This document shows positions 56,056-64,000 of a stretch of DNA of 64,000 nt, piece after piece. The position numbers were made by a program, and so were the translations under genes. The notes beneath the pieces are model-generated. The model did not search any database. It was given only the letters and a program-made list of their open reading frames with translations, and was not told the DNA's origin. Each line of letters starts with the position of its first letter. Position 1 is the first letter of the stretch. Location of the stretch: contig NZ_JAAVLX010000003.1 of NCBI RefSeq assembly GCF_013114825.1, positions 620,001 to 684,000 of the forward strand, in the 5' to 3' direction. The stretch is from Bradyrhizobium australiense. Its GTDB lineage: Bacteria > Pseudomonadota > Alphaproteobacteria > Rhizobiales > Xanthobacteraceae.

Positions 56056-56084
56056 GGAGCTTGACCCTGCGCAGGTTGAGCTCC
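56056..56084. repeat. Imperfect palindrome shared with 61041-61067
   Basis: ggagcttgaccctgcgcagg-ttgagctcc is a near-perfect inverted repeat; the copy near 61,050 keeps the ctaaccctgcggaggttaag frame. Flanking text (gggtgaaccgg here, gggtgaagcgg there) is also alike, so a longer repeated element is likely. Confidence 0.55.
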
Positions 56085-56480
56085 GAAGATCTGCTGCTTG
56101 AGGAGGGTGAACCGGAGCAAGGCCGGGCGAAGCCGCTCAGCAGGCCCCGGAGACCGCTATCATAAGAGGGTAAGCGGAGACGTTCGGCATAATCAACGAC
56201 TGACACTCATGTAAGCAGCATTTCCACAACTGGAAGCTGTGGTGGATGGGTCGGCTCGTTGCTACCCTCGCCATGGCCGATGAGGTGATCGAATAAGCCG
56301 AGTGAATCTATGTCCCATGGCTCCGCAATTGGCCCCGTTTGAGACTTCGCCATGGGCATGGACCATGTCCGTTCGCCGGGGTGACCATAGTCACCACTGA
56401 GGCCTGAACCTGACCTCGCACCCGTAACCACAGGCAAACGACCACAGGTGAACGCGAACATCCGTGCTCCTGGCCTCCTT

Positions 56481-56663
56481 TCAGGCAGCTCGATCCATGG
56501 ATGGCGCGTGGCCTAGCCGCTGCAGAGAGAATGCGGACACGATCGTTTCTCGGATGGTCAGCATCCGATACCCGTCGTGCTTCACCTCCTGGGACCAGAC
56601 ATTCTGACCCCAATACGGAGCCGAACCTTGTTCGCTTGGTCTGGATTTGGCGGCGCGGGGCAT
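56481..56663 (-). pseudogene. ATP-dependent DNA ligase fragment (LigD-like)
   Basis: A 60-codon frame contains QEVKHDGYRM, which is ligase motif I (ExKxDGxR, with the adenylated Lys) in the form usual for LigD-type and related ligases. After a few more residues the frame loses similarity and then ends. No other ligase motifs are visible near it. Probably a remnant of a transferred or deleted end-joining ligase gene; it could also be a chance match. Confidence 0.4.
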
Positions 56664-56908
56664 CCAGCCAACCTCGCCGCCCGCGCTTCGGCGGTGTGTT
56701 GGCTGGACGAGACAGGCGTCTCCGTGAACTGCATCACTCTCAGCGCCCGGCAGTACGTGCTATAGTAGCTTGCCGGGTCGGCATAAATCAGGCGCAGCAG
56801 GAACGCATGAACCCGTTTCGGACGAAACTCAAGATTGCGCCGGCAATCCGACCGCGGTCGGCTTGACCTACAAGCAAGTAGGGGAGTGAAAAAGGCGACG
56901 GGAAGCCA

Positions 56909-59900
56909 ATGAGCGACGACGTTCATACGTGGTTGCGAGCGCTCGGCCTGGAGCAATATTCCGTTGCTTTCGCCGGCAGCGACATCGACCTGAAGGTGCT
57001 CCCGCACCTCACCGAGGCGGATCTCCGGGAGCTGGGCCTGTCCCTCGGACACCGCAAGACCCTCATGGCTGCGGTGGCAGAGTCCTTCGGGACAGGCTCG
57101 TCACTAACAAGTGCTGTTGCTACCAGTGCAAAGCAACAACCGGCCCCACCTTTCGCTTTCTCGGAGCGATCACCAGAGCGACGCGTTCTGAGCATCCTGT
57201 TCTGCGATCTGGTTGGCTCCACCGAATTATCTCGGCGGCTTGATCCTGAGGACCTTCGGGAGGTACTTCGTAGTTACCAAGATCGGGTCGCCGAAACTGT
57301 GATCCGTTATGGAGGCTACGTCGCCCGCTATATGGGCGATGGGATCATGGCGTATTTCGGGTGGCCCTGCGCCTATGAGGATCATGGCGAGCGTGCAGTT
57401 CGAGCCGGGCTCGAGGCTTTGGCTGCCGTGCAAATGTTAGAAGCCAAAGACGCCGAACTCAAGGCGCGTGTGGGCATAGCCACAGGACAAGTCGTTGTAG
57501 GGGACCTCTTCGCGGGCTCCGTTCGAGAGGAGGGCGCGGTCGCGGGTGAGACGCCTAATCTCGCGGCCAGGCTCCAGGCGATCGCCCAACCCAATCAACT
57601 CGTTGTCGCGGATTCGACCAGAAGATTGATCGGCGACAATTTCGTCACAGAGGATCTCGGCGAGATAACCCTCAAAGGATTCGGGACCGGCACGAGTGCG
57701 CATCACGTCAAGTCGGAGCGTGAGATCGAGAGCCGCTTCCACGCCGCTCATGCGGGAGAGCTGTCACCATTCGTTGGTCGCGTTCATGAACTCGCGCTTC
57801 TCTTCGAAAGATGGAATCTCGCGCGCAGGGCGAAGGGACAGGCGGTCCTGCTGTCGGGGGACGCCGGCATCGGCAAGTCGCGGCTCGTCCAGGTCTTTAC
57901 AGAAAAACTCCGTTCAACACCTCACGAGGTCATCTGCCTTCAGTGCTCACCTTACCATAGCAACAGTGCACTGTTCCCAATCGTTCAGAACCTGTCGCGA
58001 ACGGCCACCTTTCGGCCCGACGATCAAAACGAAAAGCGCCTCGACAAACTCGAGCGCATGCTCACCGATCTGGGCACCGACACCAGCACTGTGGGGTCAG
58101 TCTACGCCGAGCTCCTTTCACTTGACTACCATGATCGCTATGGCGAGCTCGAACTCGCGCCACAGCAAAGGAAGAGTCTCATCTTGCAGACTCTGGTCGA
58201 GCACTTGCTACACCGGGCGAGACGCGCCACCCTGCTGCTAATCGTTGAGGATGCCCACTGGATCGATCCAACCACGACCGAGTTACTCGACGCCCTGTTG
58301 GCGCCGATCAATCGAGCACCTGTCATGTTGCTCGTGACGCATCGGCCGAGCTGGAAATTCGAATGGTCCCGCGCATACGATCATGTGCTGCCGCTTTCCA
58401 TCGGGGCCCTCGCCCAGCCACTCGTCGCCGACATGGTACGAAACATCGTAGGCCTTAGTGCCAGCGCTGGACTCGTCAATGAAATTGTTGATCGAACCGA
58501 CGGAATCCCACTGTTCATCGAGGAGATGGCCCGCTTTCTTGCTGAAAGAGATGCGAGCGAGCGCGATATCAAGATGGCATTGCCAGCGACACTGCAGGGC
58601 TCTCTCTTAGCGCGCCTCGATCGATGCGAGCCGACCGCAAGGGAGATTGCGCAAATTGCCTCCGTCATCGGCCGTGAGTTTAGCCGAGATCTGCTTACTC
58701 GTGTTTGCGGGTTTCCGTCCGCAGATCTTGATGCGGCCGTCGCCGAGCTTATGGCGGCGCACCTCGTTCTGAGGTCGGGCTCGTCCGAAGATGCCCTCGT
58801 CTTCAGGCATACCCTAATTCAAGATGCGGCGTACCAATCCCTGCTGATGAGCAGGCGACAGCGATATCACGCCGCGATCGCCCGCGTCCTGGCCGAGTTC
58901 CGTGAAATAGCAGAGACGCAACCCGAGCTGATTGCGCGACACTTTTCCGAAGCCGCATTGCCAGAGTTGGCCCTTCCATTCTGGCGACGCGCAGGCGAGC
59001 GCGCAACCGCACGCTCGGCAAATTACGAAGCCATAGACCACTACGAGAAGGTCTTGGCTATTGCCCAGAAGTTACCCGACGCGCAAGGTCGCGAAGATGC
59101 TGTCCTGGAGACGAAGATTGCGTTGGGCTGGGCGCAAATAGCCGCCGGCGATCTGCGACAGGCGTCTGCTACCTTCGCCGACTCTGCCCGCGAAGCAAAA
59201 GCCCGTGGCAAACCTGATGCGCTCGCCAACTGCGCAATTGGATTTGGGCAGGCTCATTTCTACTATCATGATTCCCTCGATTCCTCCATCAAGCTTCTGC
59301 TCGAGGCATTGCCCGCGATCGAAACGAAAGACACTCGGCAGCGCTGCCAGATTTTGAGCGCACTCGGCAGAGCGTTTTACATGAACGGCGATCTTGAGCG
59401 TGCAGATGCATTCAATTCCAAGGCCATCGAGATTGCACGTCGCCTCGATGACGATCGCACTCTCTGTGAGGCTTTGTTCAATCCGCTCCTAGTCCCGGCT
59501 GCCCTTTCCGGGACACAGTCTCAGGACTTACTCAAGCGCCTCGGCGAGCTGCTAGCCATCGCGGAGCGGCTCAACGACGCAGACTTCCGGACCCGAGCCC
59601 TTGCCACGCGCATCTATTATTCTGCCGAATTCGGTGACCGCGAAGGAATGATAGGAGCTTTGGACACGTTCTGCTCACTGACTGAGGGTCGGCAAATGAC
59701 GCACCAGCAGTGGGTTGGACAACATGGGCGTGCCATGCTGGCTTTATTGGTCGGCGACTTTGCCGCCGCGGAGGGGTTTGCTGAAAAAGCCCATGAGCTC
59801 GGTCGCCGGAGATATGGTGAGAGCGTCGAAGGTGTCTATGGCACGCAGATGTTCACAATTCGGCGCGAGCAGGGGCGCCTTTCGGAGATCGCTCCGATTG

Positions 59901-60457
59901 TCCGACATTTCATCGACAAAGGCGATCTAAGCACCTGGAAGCCCGGATTCGCGGTCGTCGCGGCAGAGCTCGGATTCAAGCCGCAGGCGCAAAAGCTGCT
60001 TGACGAGTTGAGGAGCACCGGCTTCGCGCTTCCAATGGATGCGATGCGCAGTACTACGCTGTCGTATTTGGCGGATGTCTGTGCAGCACTGGATGATGCA
60101 GTCAGCGCACGCGCCCTCTACGATCTGCTCGAGCCCTATCGACACATGACAATTACGGCGGGGGTCGTGACCGTGTGCTACGGGTCGGCCGGCCGCTTTC
60201 TCGGAGAGTTGGCCAACGTCCTAGCGGAGTGGAATCGGGCCGAACAGCATTTCGATGAAGCTCTCAGGATGGATCGGGACATGCAGGCATGCCCCTGGCT
60301 CGCACACACGCAGCACCGTTTCGCGCGCATGCTGCGCCGTCGTAGCCGGCGTGGCGACCTCGAACATGCCGAGATTCTGCTGAACGAATCATGGACGACT
60401 GCACGTCGCCTGAAGATGACAGCTTTGATGGATAAGATCCGGGAGCAACGGCACTGA
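56909..60457 (+). CDS. SAM domain / class III cyclase homology / AAA ATPase / TPR protein
   Basis: A 1,182-residue cytoplasmic signalling protein. Residues 1-62 form a SAM domain (WLRALGLEQYSVAFAGSDID). Residues about 92-270 are a class III cyclase domain: FCDLVGST and GDGIMAYFG give both metal Asp, and NLAARL gives transition-state Asn/Arg; but the adenine-selecting Lys and Asp positions read Arg (ARYMGDG) and Glu (AGETPN), so nucleotide specificity or activity is in doubt. From about 287 an AAA_16 module follows: FVGRVHELALL, Walker A GDAGIGKS (317-324), Walker B LLIVEDAHWIDP. The C-terminal 600 residues are TPR-like. Such proteins are abundant in Bradyrhizobium. A weak GGGAAG precedes the ATG. 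Confidence 0.9.
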   Translation: MSDDVHTWLRALGLEQYSVAFAGSDIDLKVLPHLTEADLRELGLSLGHRKTLMAAVAESFGTGSSLTSAVATSAKQQPAPPFAFSERSPERRVLSILFCDLVGSTELSRRLDPEDLREVLRSYQDRVAETVIRYGGYVARYMGDGIMAYFGWPCAYEDHGERAVRAGLEALAAVQMLEAKDAELKARVGIATGQVVVGDLFAGSVREEGAVAGETPNLAARLQAIAQPNQLVVADSTRRLIGDNFVTEDLGEITLKGFGTGTSAHHVKSEREIESRFHAAHAGELSPFVGRVHELALLFERWNLARRAKGQAVLLSGDAGIGKSRLVQVFTEKLRSTPHEVICLQCSPYHSNSALFPIVQNLSRTATFRPDDQNEKRLDKLERMLTDLGTDTSTVGSVYAELLSLDYHDRYGELELAPQQRKSLILQTLVEHLLHRARRATLLLIVEDAHWIDPTTTELLDALLAPINRAPVMLLVTHRPSWKFEWSRAYDHVLPLSIGALAQPLVADMVRNIVGLSASAGLVNEIVDRTDGIPLFIEEMARFLAERDASERDIKMALPATLQGSLLARLDRCEPTAREIAQIASVIGREFSRDLLTRVCGFPSADLDAAVAELMAAHLVLRSGSSEDALVFRHTLIQDAAYQSLLMSRRQRYHAAIARVLAEFREIAETQPELIARHFSEAALPELALPFWRRAGERATARSANYEAIDHYEKVLAIAQKLPDAQGREDAVLETKIALGWAQIAAGDLRQASATFADSAREAKARGKPDALANCAIGFGQAHFYYHDSLDSSIKLLLEALPAIETKDTRQRCQILSALGRAFYMNGDLERADAFNSKAIEIARRLDDDRTLCEALFNPLLVPAALSGTQSQDLLKRLGELLAIAERLNDADFRTRALATRIYYSAEFGDREGMIGALDTFCSLTEGRQMTHQQWVGQHGRAMLALLVGDFAAAEGFAEKAHELGRRRYGESVEGVYGTQMFTIRREQGRLSEIAPIVRHFIDKGDLSTWKPGFAVVAAELGFKPQAQKLLDELRSTGFALPMDAMRSTTLSYLADVCAALDDAVSARALYDLLEPYRHMTITAGVVTVCYGSAGRFLGELANVLAEWNRAEQHFDEALRMDRDMQACPWLAHTQHRFARMLRRRSRRGDLEHAEILLNESWTTARRLKMTALMDKIREQRH

Positions 60458-60483
60458 GACCACATCACACATAGGAGAGGGCC

Positions 60484-60741
60484 ATGCCACGTTTCATGAT
60501 CGAGCGTAATTTCGCCGAAAGACTCGAGATCACAAAGGAGGGAACGGAAAGAGTTAACCTCGTCAACGACGAGGAGGGCGTGAAGTGGCTGTTGACTTTT
60601 CTCAGCGCCGACAAGCGCAAGACTTATTGTCTTTACGAAGCCGAGAGTGTTGAGGCGATTAGAAATGCGGCACGGCGCAATCAAATTCCAGCCGACGTGA
60701 TCATCCAAGTGGATGAGATAACGCCCGCGATGTTCGCTTGA
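60484..60741 (+). CDS. DUF4242 small protein
   Basis: An 85-residue protein. MPRFMIERNF, the EGVKWLLTFLSADKRKTYCLYEAESVEAIRNAARRNQIPADVI stretch (in pieces) is the DUF4242 pattern (SCO4226-like ferredoxin-fold, some members bind nickel). Compared with the family the middle segment is short. AGGAGAGGG lies directly before ATG 60484. It begins 26 bases after the cyclase-AAA gene, so the two are likely cotranscribed; a partner role is possible but unproven. Confidence 0.85.
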   Translation: MPRFMIERNFAERLEITKEGTERVNLVNDEEGVKWLLTFLSADKRKTYCLYEAESVEAIRNAARRNQIPADVIIQVDEITPAMFA

Positions 60742-62163
60742 GAGGTTGCATAGCCAACGTTAGGGTCCACGCATAAACCACGTTGATCACCGGTCCGGAT
60801 GGACCCGCTCCGGCCCGGCACCGTCGCCATGAATGCTTGCAGATCGCGGTCCTCTACTCATAGAGACGGCCATTCTGCTGTGCTGGAGGCACTCTGTTTC
60901 GACCTGATGTCTGTCAACTTCTTGAGCGGACCGACCTGCCAACCAACGTCACACGCAGCCGAGGAAATGGATACCCCGGGGCTCCCCCTCTGAAGGCCGG
61001 ATACAGAAAACCTATGCTGTATGCGAGACTTTGCGAACTCGAGGCTAACCCTGCGGAGGTTAAGCTCCGTCCGCCAGGATGTCAGCTTTCGGGGGGTGAA
61101 GCGGAAGACATTTGCTCGCCGGGCGGCCTTCCGCTTTTGACCGATTGTGTTGAAAAAGTCGAAAATGCCGCGTTAGCAAAATTCGCGCAAAAGCGAGCTG
61201 ATCGCCGACTTCGGCTGGCGATGCCCTCTCAGTGTATGTGAGAAGGCCGCTGAATGAATCCGCACAAGTCGAAGCGGCCCCCACGTCCCAAAAAGGCAAA
61301 GCGGACCAGCGGCCCTTAAGAAAATTGCCCCAACACCGGAGAGGACTTTTCAACACAATCGACCCGAAGCGGTCATTCCGGAATCTTAGTTAGTGCCTCC
61401 ATGACATTGTCGGCGTCGGCTGGGGCCAGCGTATGGGCACCTCATTTCGCCAGCACGGCCCTGTAGGGCCCTCGGTACAACACATGATCGATATTCCTTT
61501 GAGGGTCATAGGGGACGGGTCAGGTGTCTTATCCGCGTTTTTTAGTCCAGTATCCCGCTCGACTGGGGGTCCTCCGCCCGGTTTGCGTTGAAATCTCCCG
61601 CAAAGATCACGGCGTCTCTCACAGAAGTGCCTGCACGAGAGCGGTCGCCCGTTGATGAGCGGAAATGTTCTCGCCTTCGTCCCAAGCACTGAAACGCATG
61701 CTGAAAAGATGGTACATGCGATTCTCAAAAAAGCGACGTCTGCACAAAGGCTAGCCGGTGGTAGTCCGTTGTGCCTGACCGGATGGGCCGGCACTTCTAG
61801 TAGATCGGGGACGTATTTCACGCGCCGGCGAGCGATGCGCGGAACTTATCGCCCGGAACTTCACAGACAATCAGGATCTCGCTGGGGCCATTCCCCCCAT
61901 CTGGTGCTGGCGGCACTAGCGGCGCTCCTCGCCCTACCTTAACACCAGAGCCAGGAAGGGACTGAACACTTGGCCGCGATCCTAACGCCGCACGAGTGAT
62001 AGATCGCCGGCCCCGCAAGACCCCGTTGGCACGCCTAACCAGATTCTCTATGATGTGCAGCAGATCGCGGCAGTTCGGCTCCTGGCGATGCGTAGCGACA
62101 GGTCGCCTGTGCGATCTGTGACAGGCCCTTTGGTGAAAGGGGCAGCACGTCTCGGGGATTCCT
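60742..62163. other. Long stretch without a supportable gene
   Basis: About 1.4 kb. Open frames on both strands are short, overlap each other, lack ribosome-binding sites and show no family motif; longer ones (61390-61821 and 61818-62357, minus strand) are rich in Arg/Pro/Ser as expected for antisense noise in GC-rich DNA. It holds one copy of the palindrome (61041-61067). It probably represents decayed accessory DNA. Confidence 0.55.
61041..61067. repeat. Imperfect palindrome shared with 56056-56084
   Basis: gaggctaaccctgcggaggt-taagctcc, inverted-repeat symmetry around ctgcgg, similar to the copy 5 kb upstream. Confidence 0.5.
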
Positions 62164-64000
62164 ATGAGGCTGTTGCTGGTCGCGTTGACCTTCTTCGCAC
62201 TTCTAGCTGCCGTAGCCCCGCACGCTAAGTCGCAGCCTGGAGAGCGCGGAGTTGGTGTTCCTGGGCGGCCGACTCCCACAACTGTTCTATCTGCCGCGAC
62301 TGAACGACTATGGCGTCGCATTGAGGCATCTGACCGGACGGCCGTAATTGGACCCAAAGCACCGAGTCAGTCCAGGGGCCTTTTGAAGGGCAAAATCCAC
62401 ATCGGGCCCGAGTTACGAAAGGACGCCGAGAGGATGATCCTCTCTCGGCCAGGCGTGAGTCTCGTCTCTGCCGACAAGCTCCTTCCGGTTATTACCGTCA
62501 AGTTGGATGGCCCCACGGCTCTGGTGGCAATCCAAGGCTTGTCGGTGATCGACTACATCGAGCCGGTACGAAGCGAAGGCACGCTGCATCAAGCCGTTGG
62601 ATGCCAATATAAGCTATGGGGGGAGCTGGCTGTCCCATTCTCGCTCGAAGAGATGACAATGCCAGGCAGTTTCCCAGACGTGCTGCCGTGGAATTTCGCT
62701 GAGCATCAGATCCCACAAGCGTGGGCCAGAGGGGCAACGGGTGCTGGTATCAAGATTGCCGTCATCGACACGGGCGTTTATCAGAAGCAAACCCAGCTCC
62801 AACGGCCAGTATTTTCATCACCCCAGGCGTTGGGTGTTGACCGGACCGTCTCGAATTTGTTTACGGCTGGAGGCGATCCCTGGGACGAGTGTGGTCACGG
62901 CACCCGTATGGCTGCCACCATAGCTGCCCCACACGATGGAAAGAACATTGTTGGGGTCGCCTGGAAGGCCGATCTTGTCACCATAAAGACTTTGCCCGGC
63001 GTCTGGGTAACGGCTTTCTCAGTAAACGATGTCGCGCGGGCGATCCGCACCGCTGTGTCCGACTATGGCGCCAAGATTGTTGCGATGGCCTTTGGGGATG
63101 CTTTCGCCTCCCGCCGCATCGCAGATGAGATAAGCTACCAATACCACCTCAAAGACGTGCTGTTTTTTGTTGCCGCAGGCACCATCATATGCCCTGAGGA
63201 CTTTGTTGCTTTTCCCGCAAGGATGGAAGAAGTCATCGCGGTCGCGGGAATGGAAGCGAACGGCAATGTACATCCTATTTCATGTGCAGGACCGGAGGTA
63301 GATCTCGCCGCAGTTATCGGAGAGGCACCTACTGCTGGAGAGGTGCCGGAAGATATAATTCATTTTGGAGGGAGTTCGAACGCAACCGCGATTGCCGCTG
63401 GCGTGGCGGCGCTTGTTTGGTCTGATCACAAAGGATGGAGCCGCGACGAGGTGCGCGAACGCATGTTCCGAACGGCGGACCACGGCCGTGCGGGTCTGGG
63501 ATGGGGACGCATCAACGCCTACCGAGCCGTCGGTGGCTTTCACGCCATAACCGTTATGGGTCCCCGCGCGGTGTCGCCCAATCAGTCGTACCGCCTGATT
63601 GCGAACCCCCTCGGCGACGGCCCCGATTGGACCTATCAATGGAAACAGGAAGGCGGGTCAGTGACGGCCACGACGCCTCATCTCGACGCAGTGTCAGGGG
63701 CGGAGGGCAGCTCGCAGTCATGGACGGTGGAAGTGACGGACAGGCGCGAGGGAAAGAGTCTATCGCAGTCCGTCGTAGTGACTGTGCCGACGGGTGCCTA
63801 TGAGCAGTGCTTAGAACGATGTGACGCCAAATTCAAAGTGTGTAAGACGGAGCTCGAGAGAGAGTTGGGGCGCGTGTCGGCGAGATGTCCGAACCGACTT
63901 CATCTATGTAAGCAAGATTGTGGCTCTCCGACCATCAGCGCATTCCGCGCTGTGTCCATTATTGGCCCGAGCACAGTAGCGCCAAGCAAGTCTTACCGAC
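62164..64000 (+). CDS. Secreted subtilisin-family (S8) serine protease with Ig-like repeats, 3' end outside window
   Basis: Open from ATG 62164 to the right edge (612 codons seen). A signal peptide (MRLLLVALTFFALLAAVAP, cut near AKS) is followed by a propeptide-like region with alternating strands (about 60-165) and an S8 domain (about 190-450). The triad is Asp202 (IKIAVIDTGVY), His245 (DECGHGTRMAA) and Ser405 (FGGSSNATAIAAG). The usual oxyanion Asn is Thr340 (VAAGTII for xxAGN). An Ig/PKD-like repeat follows (GPRAVSPNQSYRLIAN, then WTVEVTD), then a six-Cys linker (QCLERCDAKFKVCK...CPNRLHLCKQDC) and the start of a second repeat (GPSTVAPSKSYR). Probably surface-exposed or secreted. Confidence 0.82.
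   Translation, partial: MRLLLVALTFFALLAAVAPHAKSQPGERGVGVPGRPTPTTVLSAATERLWRRIEASDRTAVIGPKAPSQSRGLLKGKIHIGPELRKDAERMILSRPGVSLVSADKLLPVITVKLDGPTALVAIQGLSVIDYIEPVRSEGTLHQAVGCQYKLWGELAVPFSLEEMTMPGSFPDVLPWNFAEHQIPQAWARGATGAGIKIAVIDTGVYQKQTQLQRPVFSSPQALGVDRTVSNLFTAGGDPWDECGHGTRMAATIAAPHDGKNIVGVAWKADLVTIKTLPGVWVTAFSVNDVARAIRTAVSDYGAKIVAMAFGDAFASRRIADEISYQYHLKDVLFFVAAGTIICPEDFVAFPARMEEVIAVAGMEANGNVHPISCAGPEVDLAAVIGEAPTAGEVPEDIIHFGGSSNATAIAAGVAALVWSDHKGWSRDEVRERMFRTADHGRAGLGWGRINAYRAVGGFHAITVMGPRAVSPNQSYRLIANPLGDGPDWTYQWKQEGGSVTATTPHLDAVSGAEGSSQSWTVEVTDRREGKSLSQSVVVTVPTGAYEQCLERCDAKFKVCKTELERELGRVSARCPNRLHLCKQDCGSPTISAFRAVSIIGPSTVAPSKSYR

Larger units (their letters stand above)
55935..56908. other. 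Accessory intergenic stretch with gene remnants
   Basis: About 970 bases without an intact gene. It contains an imperfect palindrome (56056-56084) also found near 61,050, and a minus-strand fragment with a DNA-ligase motif I (56481-56663). Other frames have no recognisable content. Confidence 0.6.

Noticed and set aside
61818..62357. 179-codon minus-strand frame before the S8 protease
   Set aside because: Overlaps the signal-peptide region of the protease on the opposite strand and has no domain or start signal.

Overview
The window looks like chromosome from a Bradyrhizobium-type alphaproteobacterium (order Hyphomicrobiales/Rhizobiales). The support is high GC with strong G/C wobble bias, gene neighbourhoods such as SRP RNA-dnaX-ybaB-recR and rpmH-rnpA-yidC-engB-argB-dapD-dapE, and many intergenic palindromes typical of that group. 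All identifications come from reading the sequence and its translations; no database search was run.

Positions 1-42,480 are core genome. In order they hold a partial acyl-CoA thioesterase-like gene, glycogen phosphorylase, three small conserved-looking genes, a DUF2865 protein, pyrE, a glutathione transferase, a LysE exporter, polA, a membrane acyltransferase, UDP-glucose 6-dehydrogenase, hrpB, a membrane-anchored aspartic protease, a phosphoglucomutase/phosphomannomutase, an Lrp/AsnC regulator, a PfkB kinase-nudC-HIT cluster, the SRP RNA with dnaX-ybaB-recR, an AmpG-like permease, rmuC, def, fmt-truA, then the long minus-strand run from rpmH down to dapE, a sensor histidine kinase and tRNA-Arg(ACG). 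At least five families of palindromic repeat sit between these genes. One copy lies in frame inside hrpB, and a relative extends the open frame upstream of the DUF2865 gene. PolA has lost three of the four acidic residues of its proofreading site.

Positions 42,480-56,000 are an accessory island with lower GC and poorer codon bias. It starts after tRNA-Arg and carries a precise 3' remnant of an initiator tRNA-Met gene followed by a hairpin terminator, which is the signature of site-specific integration; no integrase is visible. Its cargo is a secreted or anchored thermonuclease, a 1,639-residue fusion of a NACHT-type NTPase, a long helical repeat region and a GT4 glycosyltransferase, a broken PIN-like gene, a pair of nucleotide-modification-associated proteins (Nmad3 and Nmad2), and a two-gene type IV restriction system (McrB with a ScoMcrA-like N-terminal domain, and McrC). 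This reads as a defence island centred on modified nucleotides. The NACHT-glycosyltransferase fusion is the best candidate for an undescribed system.

Positions 56,000-64,000 are a second accessory stretch. It holds decayed sequence with a DNA-ligase motif I remnant, a SAM-cyclase-AAA-TPR signalling ATPase, a small DUF4242 protein, 1.4 kb with no supportable gene, and the start of a secreted subtilisin-family protease with Ig-like repeats that runs off the window.
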